Positions 33,356 through 42,971 of a stretch of DNA of 64,000 bases are shown one piece after another (the stretch's first letter is position 1; the number at the start of each line of letters is the position of its first letter). The notes under the pieces were generated by a model. The model did no database searches and was not told the origin of the DNA. It was given only the letters and a program-made list of their open reading frames with translations. The stretch lies in the NCBI GenBank assembly GCA_901472455.1, contig LR590464.1, positions 1 through 64,000 of the forward strand, written 5' to 3'. The translations under genes were made by a program, and so were the position numbers. Source of the DNA: Leclercia adecarboxylata (GTDB taxonomy: Bacteria > Pseudomonadota > Gammaproteobacteria > Enterobacterales > Enterobacteriaceae).

Positions 33356-34360
33356 ATGTTGACCCGACGATTGTCCTGTCTTGCGCTGCTGGTGGCGCTG
33401 GCCTCACCCGCCATGGCTGCCGATACCCCCACCTATGGCGAAAAGCTGGAAGGTTTTGACTACGCCTGGCCGGTGAAACATTTCACCTTTACCTCGCAAA
33501 ACCAGTCGCTTGATATGGCCTATCTGGATGTTAAGCCGGAAAAAGCCAACGGTCGTACCGTGGTGCTGATGCACGGTAAAAACTTCTGCGCCGGAACCTG
33601 GGAAGATACCATCCGCGCGCTCACGGCCAGCGGCTATCGCGTGGTGGCCCCCGATCAGATCGGTTTTTGCAAATCCACTAAGCCGGAACGCTATCAGTAC
33701 ACCTTCCAGCAGCTGGCAGACAATACCCATGCGTTGCTGAAAGCGCTGGGCATCGATCGTGTCACCGTTATTGGGCACTCCACCGGCGGCATGCTGGCAA
33801 CCCGCTATGCGCTGATGTGGCCGCAGCAGGTGGAACAGCTGGTGATGGTGAATCCGATTGGCCTGGAAGACTGGAAAGCACGCGGCGTGCCGCATATCAC
33901 CGTGGATAAGTGGTATCAGCGGGAGCTGAAAACCAGCGCCGACGGCATTCGCGAGTACGAGAAAAACACCTACTATGCCGGGGAGTGGAAGCCGGAATAC
34001 GAGCGCTGGGTCACCATGCTCGCCGGGCTGAATAACGGGCCGGGCAAAGAGCGTGTCGCCTGGAACTCGGCGCTGCTCTACGACATGATTTATACCCCAG
34101 CCGGTGGTCTATGAATTCAGCGAGCTGAAGATGCCGGTATTATTGATGATCGGCACGAAGGACAACACCGCCATCGGCAAAGATCTCGCCCCGCCGGAGG
34201 TGCGCAAGACGCTGGCAACTACGCGGTGTTGGGCAAAGAGACGGCAAAACGCATTCCCCAGGCGACGCTGGTCGAGTTTAACGACATGGGCCACGCCCCG
34301 CAGATGCAGGATCCGCAGCGTTTCCACGAGGCGCTGCTGAAGGGCTTGCAGACACGCTGA
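33356..34360 (+). CDS. Exported alpha/beta-hydrolase (frameshifted)
   Basis: A signal peptide (MLTRRLSCLALLVALASPAM, then AA/D) directs it to the periplasm. The hydrolase core has an oxyanion segment VVLMHGKNFCAGTW, nucleophile elbow GHSTGGMLATRYAL, an acid region LLMIGTKDNTAIG and the His in FNDMGHAPQMQDP. Breaks are near 34100 and near 34215-34220. About 334 residues in total. Homologues are annotated only as alpha/beta hydrolases; the substrate is not known. SD GGAGAG precedes the start. Confidence 0.85.
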
Positions 34361-34378
34361 TCTGACTTCATTGCACGC

Positions 34379-34419
34379 TGATATTCGCCTGGATGCTTTG
34401 CCGGGCGGATATCTGTTTT
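34379..34419 (+). terminator. Hairpin after the hydrolase gene
   Basis: ATATTCGCCTGG pairs with CCGGGCGGATAT (G-T tolerant) and is followed by CTGTTTTC. Confidence 0.5.
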
Positions 34420-34522
34420 CATGGCCCCGATCCACTGTTTCTCCGTTTATTAATCCGATGTTGTCTGCTGTCGATACACCGCATTTCCCGATATCATGCA
34501 CGGCTAACCGTAAGGAGAGTTC

Positions 34523-34975
34523 ATGGTCTGGATAATGCTGGCTACGCTTGCCGTGGTGTTTGTGGTGGGCTTTCGCGTCATGACGTCGGGTCCCCGACGC
34601 GCCATTCGTCGTCTCAGCGAACGTCTGGGGATCACCCCTGTGCCGCTGGAGTCGATGATCGATCAGTTTGGCAAAACCGCCGGCAATGAGTTTATCCGCT
34701 ACCTGGAGCGCCCGGACGAGGCGCACCTGCAAAATGCCGCTCAGGTGCTGCTGATCTGGCAGGTGTGTATAGTCGACAGCAGTGAAAACAACCTGCTGAG
34801 CTGGTATCGCCTGCTGCGCAAGGCACGTCTCGCTGCGCCGATCACCGATGCCCAGATTCGTCTGGCGCTCGGCTTTATGCGCGATATGGAACCCGATCCG
34901 TACGAACTTAACGCCTTCCAGCTGCGCTATAACCAACTCTTCCTGCCGGAAGAGGGGGTCTTCTTTCTGCATTGA
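34523..34975 (+). CDS. yicN: YicN, DUF1198 membrane-anchored protein
   Basis: Intact 150 residues, as in E. coli. One N-terminal membrane helix (MVWIMLATLAVVFVVGFRVM) is followed by a soluble helical domain (GNEFIRYLERPDEAHLQNAA). Function unknown. Confidence 0.93.
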   Translation: MVWIMLATLAVVFVVGFRVMTSGPRRAIRRLSERLGITPVPLESMIDQFGKTAGNEFIRYLERPDEAHLQNAAQVLLIWQVCIVDSSENNLLSWYRLLRKARLAAPITDAQIRLALGFMRDMEPDPYELNAFQLRYNQLFLPEEGVFFLH

Positions 34976-34984
34976 TTCCACATC

Positions 34985-35011
34985 GCCCGGTGGCGCGACG
35001 CTTACCGGGCC
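34985..35011. repeat. REP element
   Basis: GCCCGGTGGCGCGACGCTTACCGGGC is a classic enterobacterial REP palindrome. A partial second unit (GTAGCCCGGTGCATGCGCCGCCCGGC) follows to about 35046, making a BIME-like pair. Another copy is at 47249-47274. Confidence 0.8.
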
Positions 35012-35142
35012 TGCCTGACCTGTAGCCCGGTGCATGCGCCGCCCGGCAAAAAATGCCAAAAGTGGTCTAAACGTTAAATAGATCACACTTTAGCTGTTAA
35101 ACTGCACGGCTTTCTCGCTCGTTTTTCTCCTCAGGTGATGCC

Positions 35143-36337
35143 ATGACAGAACAGATCCAATCCGCCCCTTCGCCCCATGTTGAAGCGGTCTCCCGCCCGA
35201 ACTGGTCGGCGGTTTTTTCCGTGGCGTTTTGCGTCGCCTGCCTGATTACCGTGGAGTTTTTGCCGGTCAGCCTGCTGACACCGATGGCGCAGGATCTGGG
35301 CATTTCTGAAGGGCTGGCGGGTCAGTCGGTCACCGTCACCGCCTTTGTTGCCATGTTTGCCAGCCTGTTTATTACCCAGGCGATTGGCACCACCGATCGC
35401 CGCAAGGTGGTGATCCTCTTTTCTGTCCTGCTGACGCTCTCGTGCCTGCTGGTCTCCTTTGCCGATAACTTTATGTTGCTGCTGCTGGGGCGCGCCTGCC
35501 TTGGGCTGGGTCTGGGCGGATTCTGGGCAATGTCGGCCTCGCTCACCATGCGGCTGGTACCGGCGCGTACCGTGCCGAAAGCGCTCTCGGTTATCTTTGG
35601 TGCGGTCTCCATCGCGCTGGTGATCGCTGCGCCGCTGGGCAGCTTTCCTCGGCGGGATCATCGGCTGGCGCAACGTCTTTAACGGTGCCGCGGTGATGGG
35701 GTTGCTGTGCATTCTGTGGGTGTGGAAAGCGCTGCCGTCGCTGCCGGGCGAAGCCGCACACCATAAGCAGAACATGTTCAGCCTCCTGAAGCGCCCCGGC
35801 GTGCTGGCGGGGATGACGGCCATCTTTATGTCCTTCGCCGGGCAGTTTGCGTTCTTTACCTACATCCGCCCGGTATTTATGACCATGGCCGGGTTCGACG
35901 TCGATGGCCTGACGCTGGTGCTGCTGAGCTTTGGTATCGCCAGTTTTGTCGGCACCTCGCTGTCGGCGCAGTTCCTGAAACGCTCGCTGAAATTTGCGCT
36001 TGCAGGTGCGCCGCTGGTGCTGGCAATCAGCGCTGCCGTGCTTATTCTGTGGGGCAGCGATAAGTGGGTGGCTTCGGCGATTGCGATTATCTGGGGCTTT
36101 GCCTTTGCGCTGGTACCGGTGGGCTGGTCGACGTGGATCACCCGCTCGCTGGCCGATCAGGCTGAAAAAGCAGGGTCGATTCAGGTAGCGGTGATCCAAC
36201 TGGCAAACACCTGCGGTGCAGCGGTGGGCGGCGTGGCGCTCGACCATTTGGGCCTGACGTCACCGCTGGTGATTTCCGGCACGCTGATGCTGCTGACGGC
36301 GCTGCTGGTGGCAGCGAAGGTGAGGGCGAAGTCGTAA
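35143..36337 (+). CDS. nepI: NepI, purine ribonucleoside efflux MFS transporter (one frameshift)
   Basis: Twelve-helix DHA1-family exporter for inosine, guanosine and related purine nucleosides. Family stretches include [38 protein letters not shown] and [20 protein letters not shown]. One break near 35644 (extra T in GGCAGCTTTCCT); about 397 residues after correction, ending AAKVRAKS. Confidence 0.94.
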
Positions 36338-36377
36338 ATTCGCCCCTCTCCCCGGCCCTCTCCCCAAAGGGGCGAGG
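36338..36377. repeat. REP-like palindrome leading into the tandem array
   Basis: CCCTCTCCCCAAAGGGGCGAGGG at 36354-36376 folds on itself and is the first hairpin of the array that follows. Confidence 0.6.
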
Positions 36378-36697
36378 GTGAAAAGCCTGCACCGGGCAAT
36401 TCCCTGGCCCCCTGGGGAGAGGGTGAAAAGACCGCCCGGACAATCCCCTTGCCCCTCTAAGGAGAGAGCGAAAAGACCGCCCCGGACAGTCCCCCTCGCC
36501 CCATTAGGGAGAGGGTGAAAAGACCGCCCGGACAATCCCCTCGCCCCTTTTGGGGAGAGGGCGAAAAGACCGCACCGGGCAATCCCCTTGCCCCCTGGCG
36601 AGAGGGTGAAAAGACCGCACCGGACAATCCCCTTACCCCTCTAAGGAGAGAGCGAAAAGACCGCACCGGACAGTCCCCTCGCCCCTTTGGGGAGAGG
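36378..36697. repeat. Tandem array of seven 45-47 bp palindrome-containing units with higher-order structure
   Basis: Seven units start G(T/C)GAAAAG and end in GGAGAG(G/A). Each carries a hairpin such as CTCGCCCCTTTTGGGGAGAGG. Units 1 and 5, 2 and 6, and 3 and 7 resemble each other more than their neighbours, which indicates duplication of a block of four units (about 183 bp). The array sits between nepI and yicL, whose transcripts converge. The tail GGTTAGGGTGAGGGG is the usual end of this REP family. Short open frames through it are repeat artefacts. Confidence 0.85.
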
Positions 36698-36714
36698 GTT
36701 AGGGTGAGGGGAAA

Positions 36715-37619
36715 TCAGGCTGATGTCTGAACCCGTCTTCTCGAATCCATCGAAATCAACACCACCGACGAGACAATCAATAGCGTGCCCAGCCAGTCAG
36801 GCAGGGTAAACGCCACGCCCAGTAAAATAACCGACAGCAGGGCGCTGCTCAGCGGCTCGGCGCAGCTCAGAATGCTCGCCTTCGGCCCGCCAATCATCTG
36901 CGCGCCTTTCAGATACAGGCTGAAGGTTACCGCCGTGCCAATCACTACCAGATAGAAGAATGCCAGCAGCAGGCTACCGTCGATCACGAAGGTGGTCCCT
37001 CGCCCGCATAGAACGGCGTTAACATCAGTCCGGCCAGCAACATACTCCAGCCGACGATCGGCAGGGTGCCGTAGCGGGCAATCAGCGTGGAAGGGTAGGT
37101 GGTATAAAACGCCGCGGCGAAGGCGGAGGCGATGCCCCAGCAGAGCGCTGCCGGAGAGATGGTCAGCGAGGTGGGATCGCCGTGCGTGACCAGTAAAAAG
37201 GTGCCGATCAGCGACGTCATGATTGCCGCCAGCACAAAAATGCCCGGGCGCTTTTTGCGCGCCAGCGCGAACCACGCCACGATAATGGTCGGCGACAGGA
37301 ACTGCAGCACGGTGGCGGTGGCGGCGTTGGATTTTTCAATGGTGACCAGGAAGGTAAGTTGGACGATCAGCGCCCCGAACAGGGAGAAAATCAGCAGGCT
37401 GATAGCATCCTTACGATTTTTGATGACCGAGAAAATCTTGTCGCCGTGGACGAATGAGAGCGTCAGCAGGATCACGCCGGTAAACAGCAGGCGGATCATG
37501 GTGAGATAAGGTGAAGAGATCTGACTTTTCTCCATGATGTACTGCGCGCAAACGCCTGAGCTGCCCCATAAAATGGCGGCGATCAGGACGTTCAGCATCC
37601 CTTTACGTGTGGAACCCAT
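36715..37619 (-). CDS. yicL: YicL, EamA-family (DMT) transporter (one frameshift)
   Basis: Ten-helix drug/metabolite transporter with two EamA repeats: [20 protein letters not shown] and [20 protein letters not shown]. It ends [14 protein letters not shown]. One break is near 36990 (deletion around GAGGGACC), between the two halves. About 301 residues. The substrate is unknown. Convergent with nepI across the repeat array. Confidence 0.92.
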
Positions 37620-37689
37620 GTTCTCCCCTGCGATGTTGGTTTTTTATTCGGCCAACAGCATAGCATGGTTGCGTACAGCCTGATGCCCC

Positions 37690-37720
37690 CACGCCGGGCC
37701 TCTCCCATGGGGAGAGGGGG
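37690..37720. repeat. REP-like palindrome
   Basis: CGGGCCTCTCCCATGGGGAGAGGGGGC, same family as the array at 36378. It lies between the porin and yicL genes. A following AACGGCAACGCGCGTTGCCGTTTTGCTTTT (37733-37762) is a strong terminator hairpin, on the + strand reading. Confidence 0.65.
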
Positions 37721-37732
37721 CAAACATGAAAA

Positions 37733-37762
37733 ACGGCAACGCGCGTTGCCGTTTTGCTTTTA
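37733..37762. terminator. Terminator at the 3' end of the porin gene
   Basis: AACGGCAACG-CG-CGTTGCCGTT is a perfect 10-bp stem immediately downstream of the porin stop (minus strand). The T run TTGCTTTT is on the + strand side. Confidence 0.7.
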
Positions 37763-37768
37763 CCTTAC

Positions 37769-39148
37769 CTAGAACCAGGCTTCCCACATCGCGCCGACGT
37801 TGAAGTCGTCCAGCGTTTCATCCCGGGTGTTGTTCACGCGGGCGGTGCGCTCGTTATCCACCTTACCGCCGGTGACGTAGAAGCGCAGCATCGGACGGAA
37901 CTCCGGCCCCATGGCGATGGACATGTTCTGCGACAGGGTCAGCTTCCAGCCCTTGTTATCCCCGCCGTTGTCATAATCCACATGCTGCCAGCCCGCCTCC
38001 AGCCAGGTGGAGTGAACGTCGTTCCACCAGTGCATCGGACGCACGATGGCGTTGTAGTTTTTACGGTTGTCGGTATTGTCCCGGCTGTTGTCATAGTCGT
38101 GGAAGGCCAGCAGGTACTCCACCTGGGTCGCCTGGGTGAACTTGTACAGCCCTTCGAAGCTGGCGTAGACCGTGGTCAGATCCTCGGTTTTGTTGTACAC
38201 GCTGTTGTCAGCGTTATCAGAGTAACGGGCGATCACCTTGTTCACGCCGCTGTCACTGGTGTGGCTCAGGACCACGCCACCCTGCCAGGCGTTGGTCCGC
38301 TCTTCGGTATCGATGGCTTTCGAGTCAAAGCCGTAGTTGGCGTACAGCTCCAGGTCGATCGGGCCGAGCTTCATGCCGTGAATTTTGGAGGTGGCCGCGT
38401 AGTTGCCTTTGTCCCCGGTGCCGGAGCCGCCGGTACAGGTGATGCGCGACGGGTTAGCTTCGTCGTCCATCACTTCCGGGCTGCAGGATTCGACTGCCGC
38501 CACGGTGGCGACGTCAAACTGCACCCCGCCGATGTCGAAGTTCTTCACCCCGGCCCCCTGGCCGTCGTGGTTCATCCAGAAGTAGTCGTTGATGCCCTGC
38601 TGCGGACGCTGGTGGAAATCACGCCCGGCCCAGATATAGGCGTTCGGGTTGGATGCCAGAATGTTGGTCACCCCGGCGTAGGCTTTTTTCAGGTTCACCT
38701 CGTCGCCCCAGTGGTCGATCATCACGTTGACGTCCCAGATGGCACCGTTTTCGCCCTTAAAGGCTTTCGAAAGCTGGAACTCGCCGCCGTTGCCTTCGTT
38801 CCCCAGACGGCCAATGGCCGAGGCGCCGTTGTAGGAGCCGTCCACCGCAACGTATTTCTGGTCGGCCGCCTGGAAGTGCGCGCCGTAGCGGGCATAGCCG
38901 GTAAATTTAATGCCGAACGGGATGGCCATATCCGGGGACTGGGCGGCGCTCTGCGGCTCGGTCACCACGTCGGCCTTTTTCGCCACCGCAGCATCCATTT
39001 TTGCCTGGCGCTCGGCCAGGGCTTTGTCCACCGCTTTGGCCACAATGGCGTCGATTTGCTCCTGCGTGAATTCCTGGGCGAGGACAGAAACCGGGCAAAG
39101 CGCGGCGATAACCGCCATTGTTAATGGAAGTTTTTTAATCATATTCAT
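37769..39148 (-). CDS. Carbohydrate porin of the LamB/BglH family
   Basis: Outer-membrane, probably 18-stranded maltoporin-like channel, 459 residues, intact. Signal peptide MNMIKKLPLTMAVIAALCPV, then SVLA. A mature coiled-coil-like N-terminal segment (QIDAIVAKAVDKALAERQAK) is typical of BglH/ScrY-type porins. The barrel includes GYARYGAHFQ and YIWAGRDFHQRPQQGINDYF. The end AMWEAWF has the C-terminal Phe needed for BAM assembly. Last gene of the PTS operon, so it likely admits beta-glucosides or cellodextrins. Confidence 0.88.
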   Translation of the reverse strand: MNMIKKLPLTMAVIAALCPVSVLAQEFTQEQIDAIVAKAVDKALAERQAKMDAAVAKKADVVTEPQSAAQSPDMAIPFGIKFTGYARYGAHFQAADQKYVAVDGSYNGASAIGRLGNEGNGGEFQLSKAFKGENGAIWDVNVMIDHWGDEVNLKKAYAGVTNILASNPNAYIWAGRDFHQRPQQGINDYFWMNHDGQGAGVKNFDIGGVQFDVATVAAVESCSPEVMDDEANPSRITCTGGSGTGDKGNYAATSKIHGMKLGPIDLELYANYGFDSKAIDTEERTNAWQGGVVLSHTSDSGVNKVIARYSDNADNSVYNKTEDLTTVYASFEGLYKFTQATQVEYLLAFHDYDNSRDNTDNRKNYNAIVRPMHWWNDVHSTWLEAGWQHVDYDNGGDNKGWKLTLSQNMSIAMGPEFRPMLRFYVTGGKVDNERTARVNNTRDETLDDFNVGAMWEAWF

Positions 39149-39307
39149 GGTTATCTCAATATATTTAAATTTTATTCAGACAATAACCACCCCGTTCCGC
39201 ATTGACAGAATATGTTGCTGTCACCAGAACAAGTTGATTTTTATTTTTTAGGGTACAGAGGCTTTACACTATTATCGTAACATTCACTCCATGGCTAATA
39301 TTTACTA

Positions 39308-39613
39308 TTAACGCTGATACAGGTGAATAATTTCTTCGGATAATTCACGGGCCAGCAGCGAGTTCATTAAATGATCCTGGGCGTGTACCATAATTAACGT
39401 CATCGGCTGGCGGGCTTCACCCGCGTCCTGCTCGATCAGTTTGGTCTGCATATGGTGCGCCTGGCGCGCGTAGCCATCGGCTTCGCGCAGCAGGCTTTTC
39501 GCTTCGTCAAAGTTGCCCTGCCGCGCAGCATGCAGTGCTTCAAAGCACAGGCTGCGCGACTGACCAGCATTGACGATGATTTCCATTACGGCTTCTTCTA
39601 AGGCAATCATCAT
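39308..39613 (-). CDS. PTS lactose/cellobiose-type IIA component
   Basis: 101-residue helical phosphocarrier, intact. The phosphorylated His is probably in TLIMVHAQDHLMNSLL, and the N-terminus is ALEEAVMEIIVNAGQSRSLC, as in ChbA/CelC. It passes phosphate from HPr to IIB (42363-42683). It may start at the second Met, one codon in. Confidence 0.88.
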   Translation of the reverse strand: MMIALEEAVMEIIVNAGQSRSLCFEALHAARQGNFDEAKSLLREADGYARQAHHMQTKLIEQDAGEARQPMTLIMVHAQDHLMNSLLARELSEEIIHLYQR

Positions 39614-39621
39614 CTATTACT

Positions 39622-41007
39622 CTATTTATCGAAACTATTATTCAGAGAGGTTTCGGCAAACCATTCTCCGCTCTTTTTAATGGTGCGCTGCTGCGTGGTT
39701 AAATCCAGCTGGATAAAACCGTAGCGGTTTTTATAGGCATTACACCATGACCAGTTATCAATAAATGTCCACATATGATAGCCAAGACAATTACAGCCTT
39801 CGCTAATTCCTTTATGTAGCCATTTAAGGTGTTCAGAAATAAAATCGATACGGTATTGATCGTTAATCTGACCGTTCTCAATAAAACGCTGCTCGTTTTC
39901 GACGCCCATGCCATTTTCAGAAATAAAACAGCGAGGGTTGCCGTAATTATCGCGCAGGTTAATGAGAATATCGTAAATACCCGGCTCGTAAATTTCCCAG
40001 CCACGGTACGGGTTCATTTTACGGCCTGGCATTTCGTAGCTGTCGAAGAACCACTCCGGCATAAAGGGTGCCTGTGGATTGATGGCCGTATCACGACACT
40101 TCACCCCGACGCGGCTGGTAGTAGTTAACCCCCAGCAGGTCGATTTTGCCGTCGGCAATTAGCGCGCTGTCTTCAGGCAGACAGGCAGGCAGCTGATCGT
40201 GTGCCTTCAGCATCGCCACCAGATCCGCTGGGTATTCCCCGCACAGCACCGGGTCGAGGAAGCTGCGGTTAAACAGCAGGTCGCAATGGTGCGCGGCCTT
40301 CACATCCGCCGGATTCTGCGAGCGCGGATAGGACGGCGTGAGGTTCAGCACGATGCCAATCTCACCGGCGAAATGCCCGGCGCGGAAGGCGCGAACCGCC
40401 TGCGCATGGCCAGCACGGTGTGATAGGCCACGGTTGCCGCGCGGCGGAAATCGACCACGTTCGGGTAGTGGAAGTCATACAAATACCCGCCCTCTACCGG
40501 CACAATCGGCTCGTTAAAGGTAAACCAGTGCATTACCCGATCACCAAAAAGCTCAAAGCATGTTTCTGCGTAGCGGGCATAGGCCGCGACCACATCACGG
40601 TTTTCCCACCCGCCGATCTCCTGCATCGCCATCGGCATGTCGAAGTGGAACAGGGTGATAAACGGCGTCACGCCCTGGGCAAGCAGTTCGTCGATCACCT
40701 GATTGTAGAACGCGACCGCCTCCTGGTTTACTTCACCCACGCCGTCCGGGATCAGGCGCGCCCAGCTTATCGAGGTGCGAAAGCTATTGTGGTTCAGCTG
40801 CTTTAACAGTTGAATGTCGGCTTTCCAGTGCTGATAAAACGTGGAGGTATTTTGCGGCCCTACCCCATTGTGAAAGCGATTCGGCTCTGCGGCAAACCAG
40901 TGATCCCAGATGGATAATCCTTTACCACTGCCCTGGCTTTCCCCTTCTGTTTGAGTTGCAGAACAGGCGCTACCCCACCAGAAGTTTTCGGGAAATGCAT
41001 ATTTCAT
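39622..41007 (-). CDS. 6-phospho-beta-glucosidase, GH1 family (two frameshifts)
   Basis: Hydrolyses the phosphorylated beta-glucoside imported by the PTS. GH1 features: N-terminal FPENFWWGSACSATQTEG, acid/base Glu in HWFTFNEPIVPVEGGY, nucleophile Glu in RCFISENGMGVENE, and GYHMWTFIDNWSWCNAYKNR near the end. Breaks are near 40400 and near 40100. About 460 residues. It follows IIC by 17 bp. Confidence 0.92.
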
Positions 41008-41024
41008 AAAACGTCCTCTTTGAC

Positions 41025-42350
41025 TTAATTGCCGACGGTCTCTGCTGCACCTACGGTTGCCTGCGCTTTTTGTTCTTCGGTTTTCAGCAAAGAACGCTCA
41101 TAAGCACGCAGGAACGGTAAATACATCAGCGCCGACATCACCATACATATGACGCACATCACCACCGGACTGAGTGCCCAGTTTGCCGCCCAGGAGGCAC
41201 CAATTGGCGCCGGAGTGGTCCACGGCGTCAGCGAGACGACCTGTGCCAGCCAGCCGAGTTTGGTGGCGGTATACGCCAGACAAGCGTTGATCATCGGAAC
41301 GAACACGAACGGAATAAACAGCATCGGGTTCATGATGATCGGCGCACCGAACAAAATAGGTTCGTTGATATTAAAGAAGCTTGGCACCACGCCCATTTTG
41401 CCGATGGTACGCAGGTGGGTTACGCGGCTGCGCAGCAGCAGGAAGGCCAGCGGCAGGGTAGAACCCACGCCACCAATCAGCAGGTAGTGATCCCAGAAGC
41501 CCTGCAGATAGACGTGCGGCAGCGCAGCGCCGGCAGCCAGTGCGGCCTGGTTGGCAGAGAGGTTAGCCATCCAGAACGGGTTCATGATACCGGTGACAAT
41601 CAGCGCACCATGGATACCGGCGAACCAGAAGATCTGGCACAGCAACACAGAGAGCAGAATGGCAGGCAGGGAGTCAGAGGCGGAAACCAGCGGCTCCAGC
41701 AGGTGCATAATGGCCTGCGGAATGATCATCCCGGTTTGCGCTTCGATAAACAGGTTCAGCGGGTGCAGCGTACCGATGATCACCACGACCGGGATCAGGA
41801 TTTCAAACGAGCGCGCCACGCCGGTGGGCACTTCTTTCGGCAGACGGATGGTGACTTTATGATCCTTCAGCCAGGCGTAAACGCGGGTGGCATAGATGGA
41901 GGTAATCAGCGCGGTGAAGATCCCCTGGCCCGACAGATACTGGGTAGAGATTTTACCGTCGGCATACGGCGCGGCCACCAGCAGGAACGCCATAAAGGCC
42001 AGCAGGCCGGACATCACCGGGTCGAGATTAAACTGACGGCCCAGACTGGCACCAATCCCTACCGAGATGAAGAACGTCATTACGCCCATGCTGAGGTTAA
42101 ACGGCAGCATCAGCTGTTCGCGGTACGTCTCAGAGAAATCGAGCCAGCCGCGGGCAAAGCTGTTAGTGGTATCTGCGGAGAACGGCGGGAAGATAAATAC
42201 CAACATAAACGAGCCGATGATCATAAACGGCAGCGCGGCGGTAAAGCCGTCACGGATGGCAATCACGTACTTCTGCTGGCCCAGCTTGCCTGCCAGCGGC
42301 GCGATGGACTGCTCAATGACGGCAACCATAGATTGATATAACGAACTCAT
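41025..42350 (-). CDS. PTS cellobiose/beta-glucoside IIC permease
   Basis: Intact 441-residue membrane component of the lactose/cellobiose PTS family. Family signatures: RDGFTAALPFMIIGSFMLVF, GIHGALIVTGIMNPFW and PSFFNINEPILFGAPIIMNP, the last being the substrate-binding glutamate loop. Operon order on the minus strand is IIB-IIC-glucosidase-IIA-porin. Confidence 0.93.
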   Translation of the reverse strand: MSSLYQSMVAVIEQSIAPLAGKLGQQKYVIAIRDGFTAALPFMIIGSFMLVFIFPPFSADTTNSFARGWLDFSETYREQLMLPFNLSMGVMTFFISVGIGASLGRQFNLDPVMSGLLAFMAFLLVAAPYADGKISTQYLSGQGIFTALITSIYATRVYAWLKDHKVTIRLPKEVPTGVARSFEILIPVVVIIGTLHPLNLFIEAQTGMIIPQAIMHLLEPLVSASDSLPAILLSVLLCQIFWFAGIHGALIVTGIMNPFWMANLSANQAALAAGAALPHVYLQGFWDHYLLIGGVGSTLPLAFLLLRSRVTHLRTIGKMGVVPSFFNINEPILFGAPIIMNPMLFIPFVFVPMINACLAYTATKLGWLAQVVSLTPWTTPAPIGASWAANWALSPVVMCVICMVMSALMYLPFLRAYERSLLKTEEQKAQATVGAAETVGN

Positions 42351-42362
42351 GAGAACACCTTC

Positions 42363-42683
42363 TTAGTGTGCCGCTTCGATGAGCGACAGAGCATAGTCCA
42401 GCACTTTATCGCCACGTTGCATACCGTAATCCATTGTATCGATGGACTGTACGGGTATGCCCTGGGTGGCAGCCTTGTCTGAGAGCGTTTTTAACATGTA
42501 TTTGACCTGGGGTCCGAGAAGCACCACCTGGTATTGCGGAAACTGTGTATCAAATTCTGAAACACCGTACGCATCGATTTTGACCGGTAAACCGCGTTCG
42601 TTCGCGGCTTCGACCATTTTCCGAACCAGCAGGCTGGTGGACATCCCGGCAGAACAGCACAGCATTATCTTGAACATCGACAA
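42363..42683 (-). CDS. PTS cellobiose-type IIB component
   Basis: 106-residue cytosolic phosphocarrier, intact. The phosphorylated Cys lies in the P-loop-like MLCCSAGMSTSLLVRKM near the N-terminus. VVLLGPQVKYMLKTL is also typical. First gene of the PTS operon, downstream of the operators at 42731 and 42858. Confidence 0.92.
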   Translation of the reverse strand: MSMFKIMLCCSAGMSTSLLVRKMVEAANERGLPVKIDAYGVSEFDTQFPQYQVVLLGPQVKYMLKTLSDKAATQGIPVQSIDTMDYGMQRGDKVLDYALSLIEAAH

Positions 42684-42730
42684 CCATCCTCAAAATGTAA
42701 ATAGTTATTGCGGGGATGATTGGATAACAT

Positions 42731-42748
42731 ATGGAAACCGGTTTCCAT
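42731..42748. promoter_or_regulatory. LacI-family operator (perfect 18-bp palindrome)
   Basis: ATGGAAACCGGTTTCCAT is a perfect palindrome with the central CG step typical of LacI/GalR operators. It lies 48 bp upstream of the IIB start and most likely binds the divergently encoded repressor. Confidence 0.8.
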
Positions 42749-42857
42749 TGGTATAAGACAGAAGTGTGACAGCCATCAAGATCCCTTACTTATCGCGCCT
42801 TATTATCGGATTCAGGTCACGTATTTTGACTGATTTTGCAGCATATGGAGTGGAAAC

Positions 42858-42872
42858 GGAAAATCGGTTTCC
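42858..42872. promoter_or_regulatory. Second LacI-family operator-like site
   Basis: GGAAAATCGGTTTCC shares both arms with the perfect site at 42731 but is one base longer. Additional half-sites (TGGAAACGG, TGGAAAACGG) flank it. It lies about 100 bp upstream of the repressor start, so it may mediate autoregulation or looping. Confidence 0.55.
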
Positions 42873-42971
42873 ATGGAAAACGGAAACAGATATACTCCTC
42901 AGTGGCTATAATATGAGCCGAAGTGGATTCAGGAATTACAGGTGCCTGGAGCGACCTGTCAGGGGATAAAG

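Noticed and set aside
36378..36697. Possible CRISPR array
   Set aside because: The units are contiguous and differ throughout; there are no unique spacers between constant repeats and no cas genes nearby. It is a tandem REP-like array.
37754..39124. A 456-residue open frame on the + strand opposite the porin gene
   Set aside because: It is an antisense shadow of a high-GC coding frame. The minus-strand product has a signal peptide, barrel strands and a C-terminal Phe; the + frame has no family features.
41415..42341. A 308-residue + strand open frame opposite the PTS IIC gene
   Set aside because: Shadow frame with no family features; the IIC gene is intact on the minus strand.
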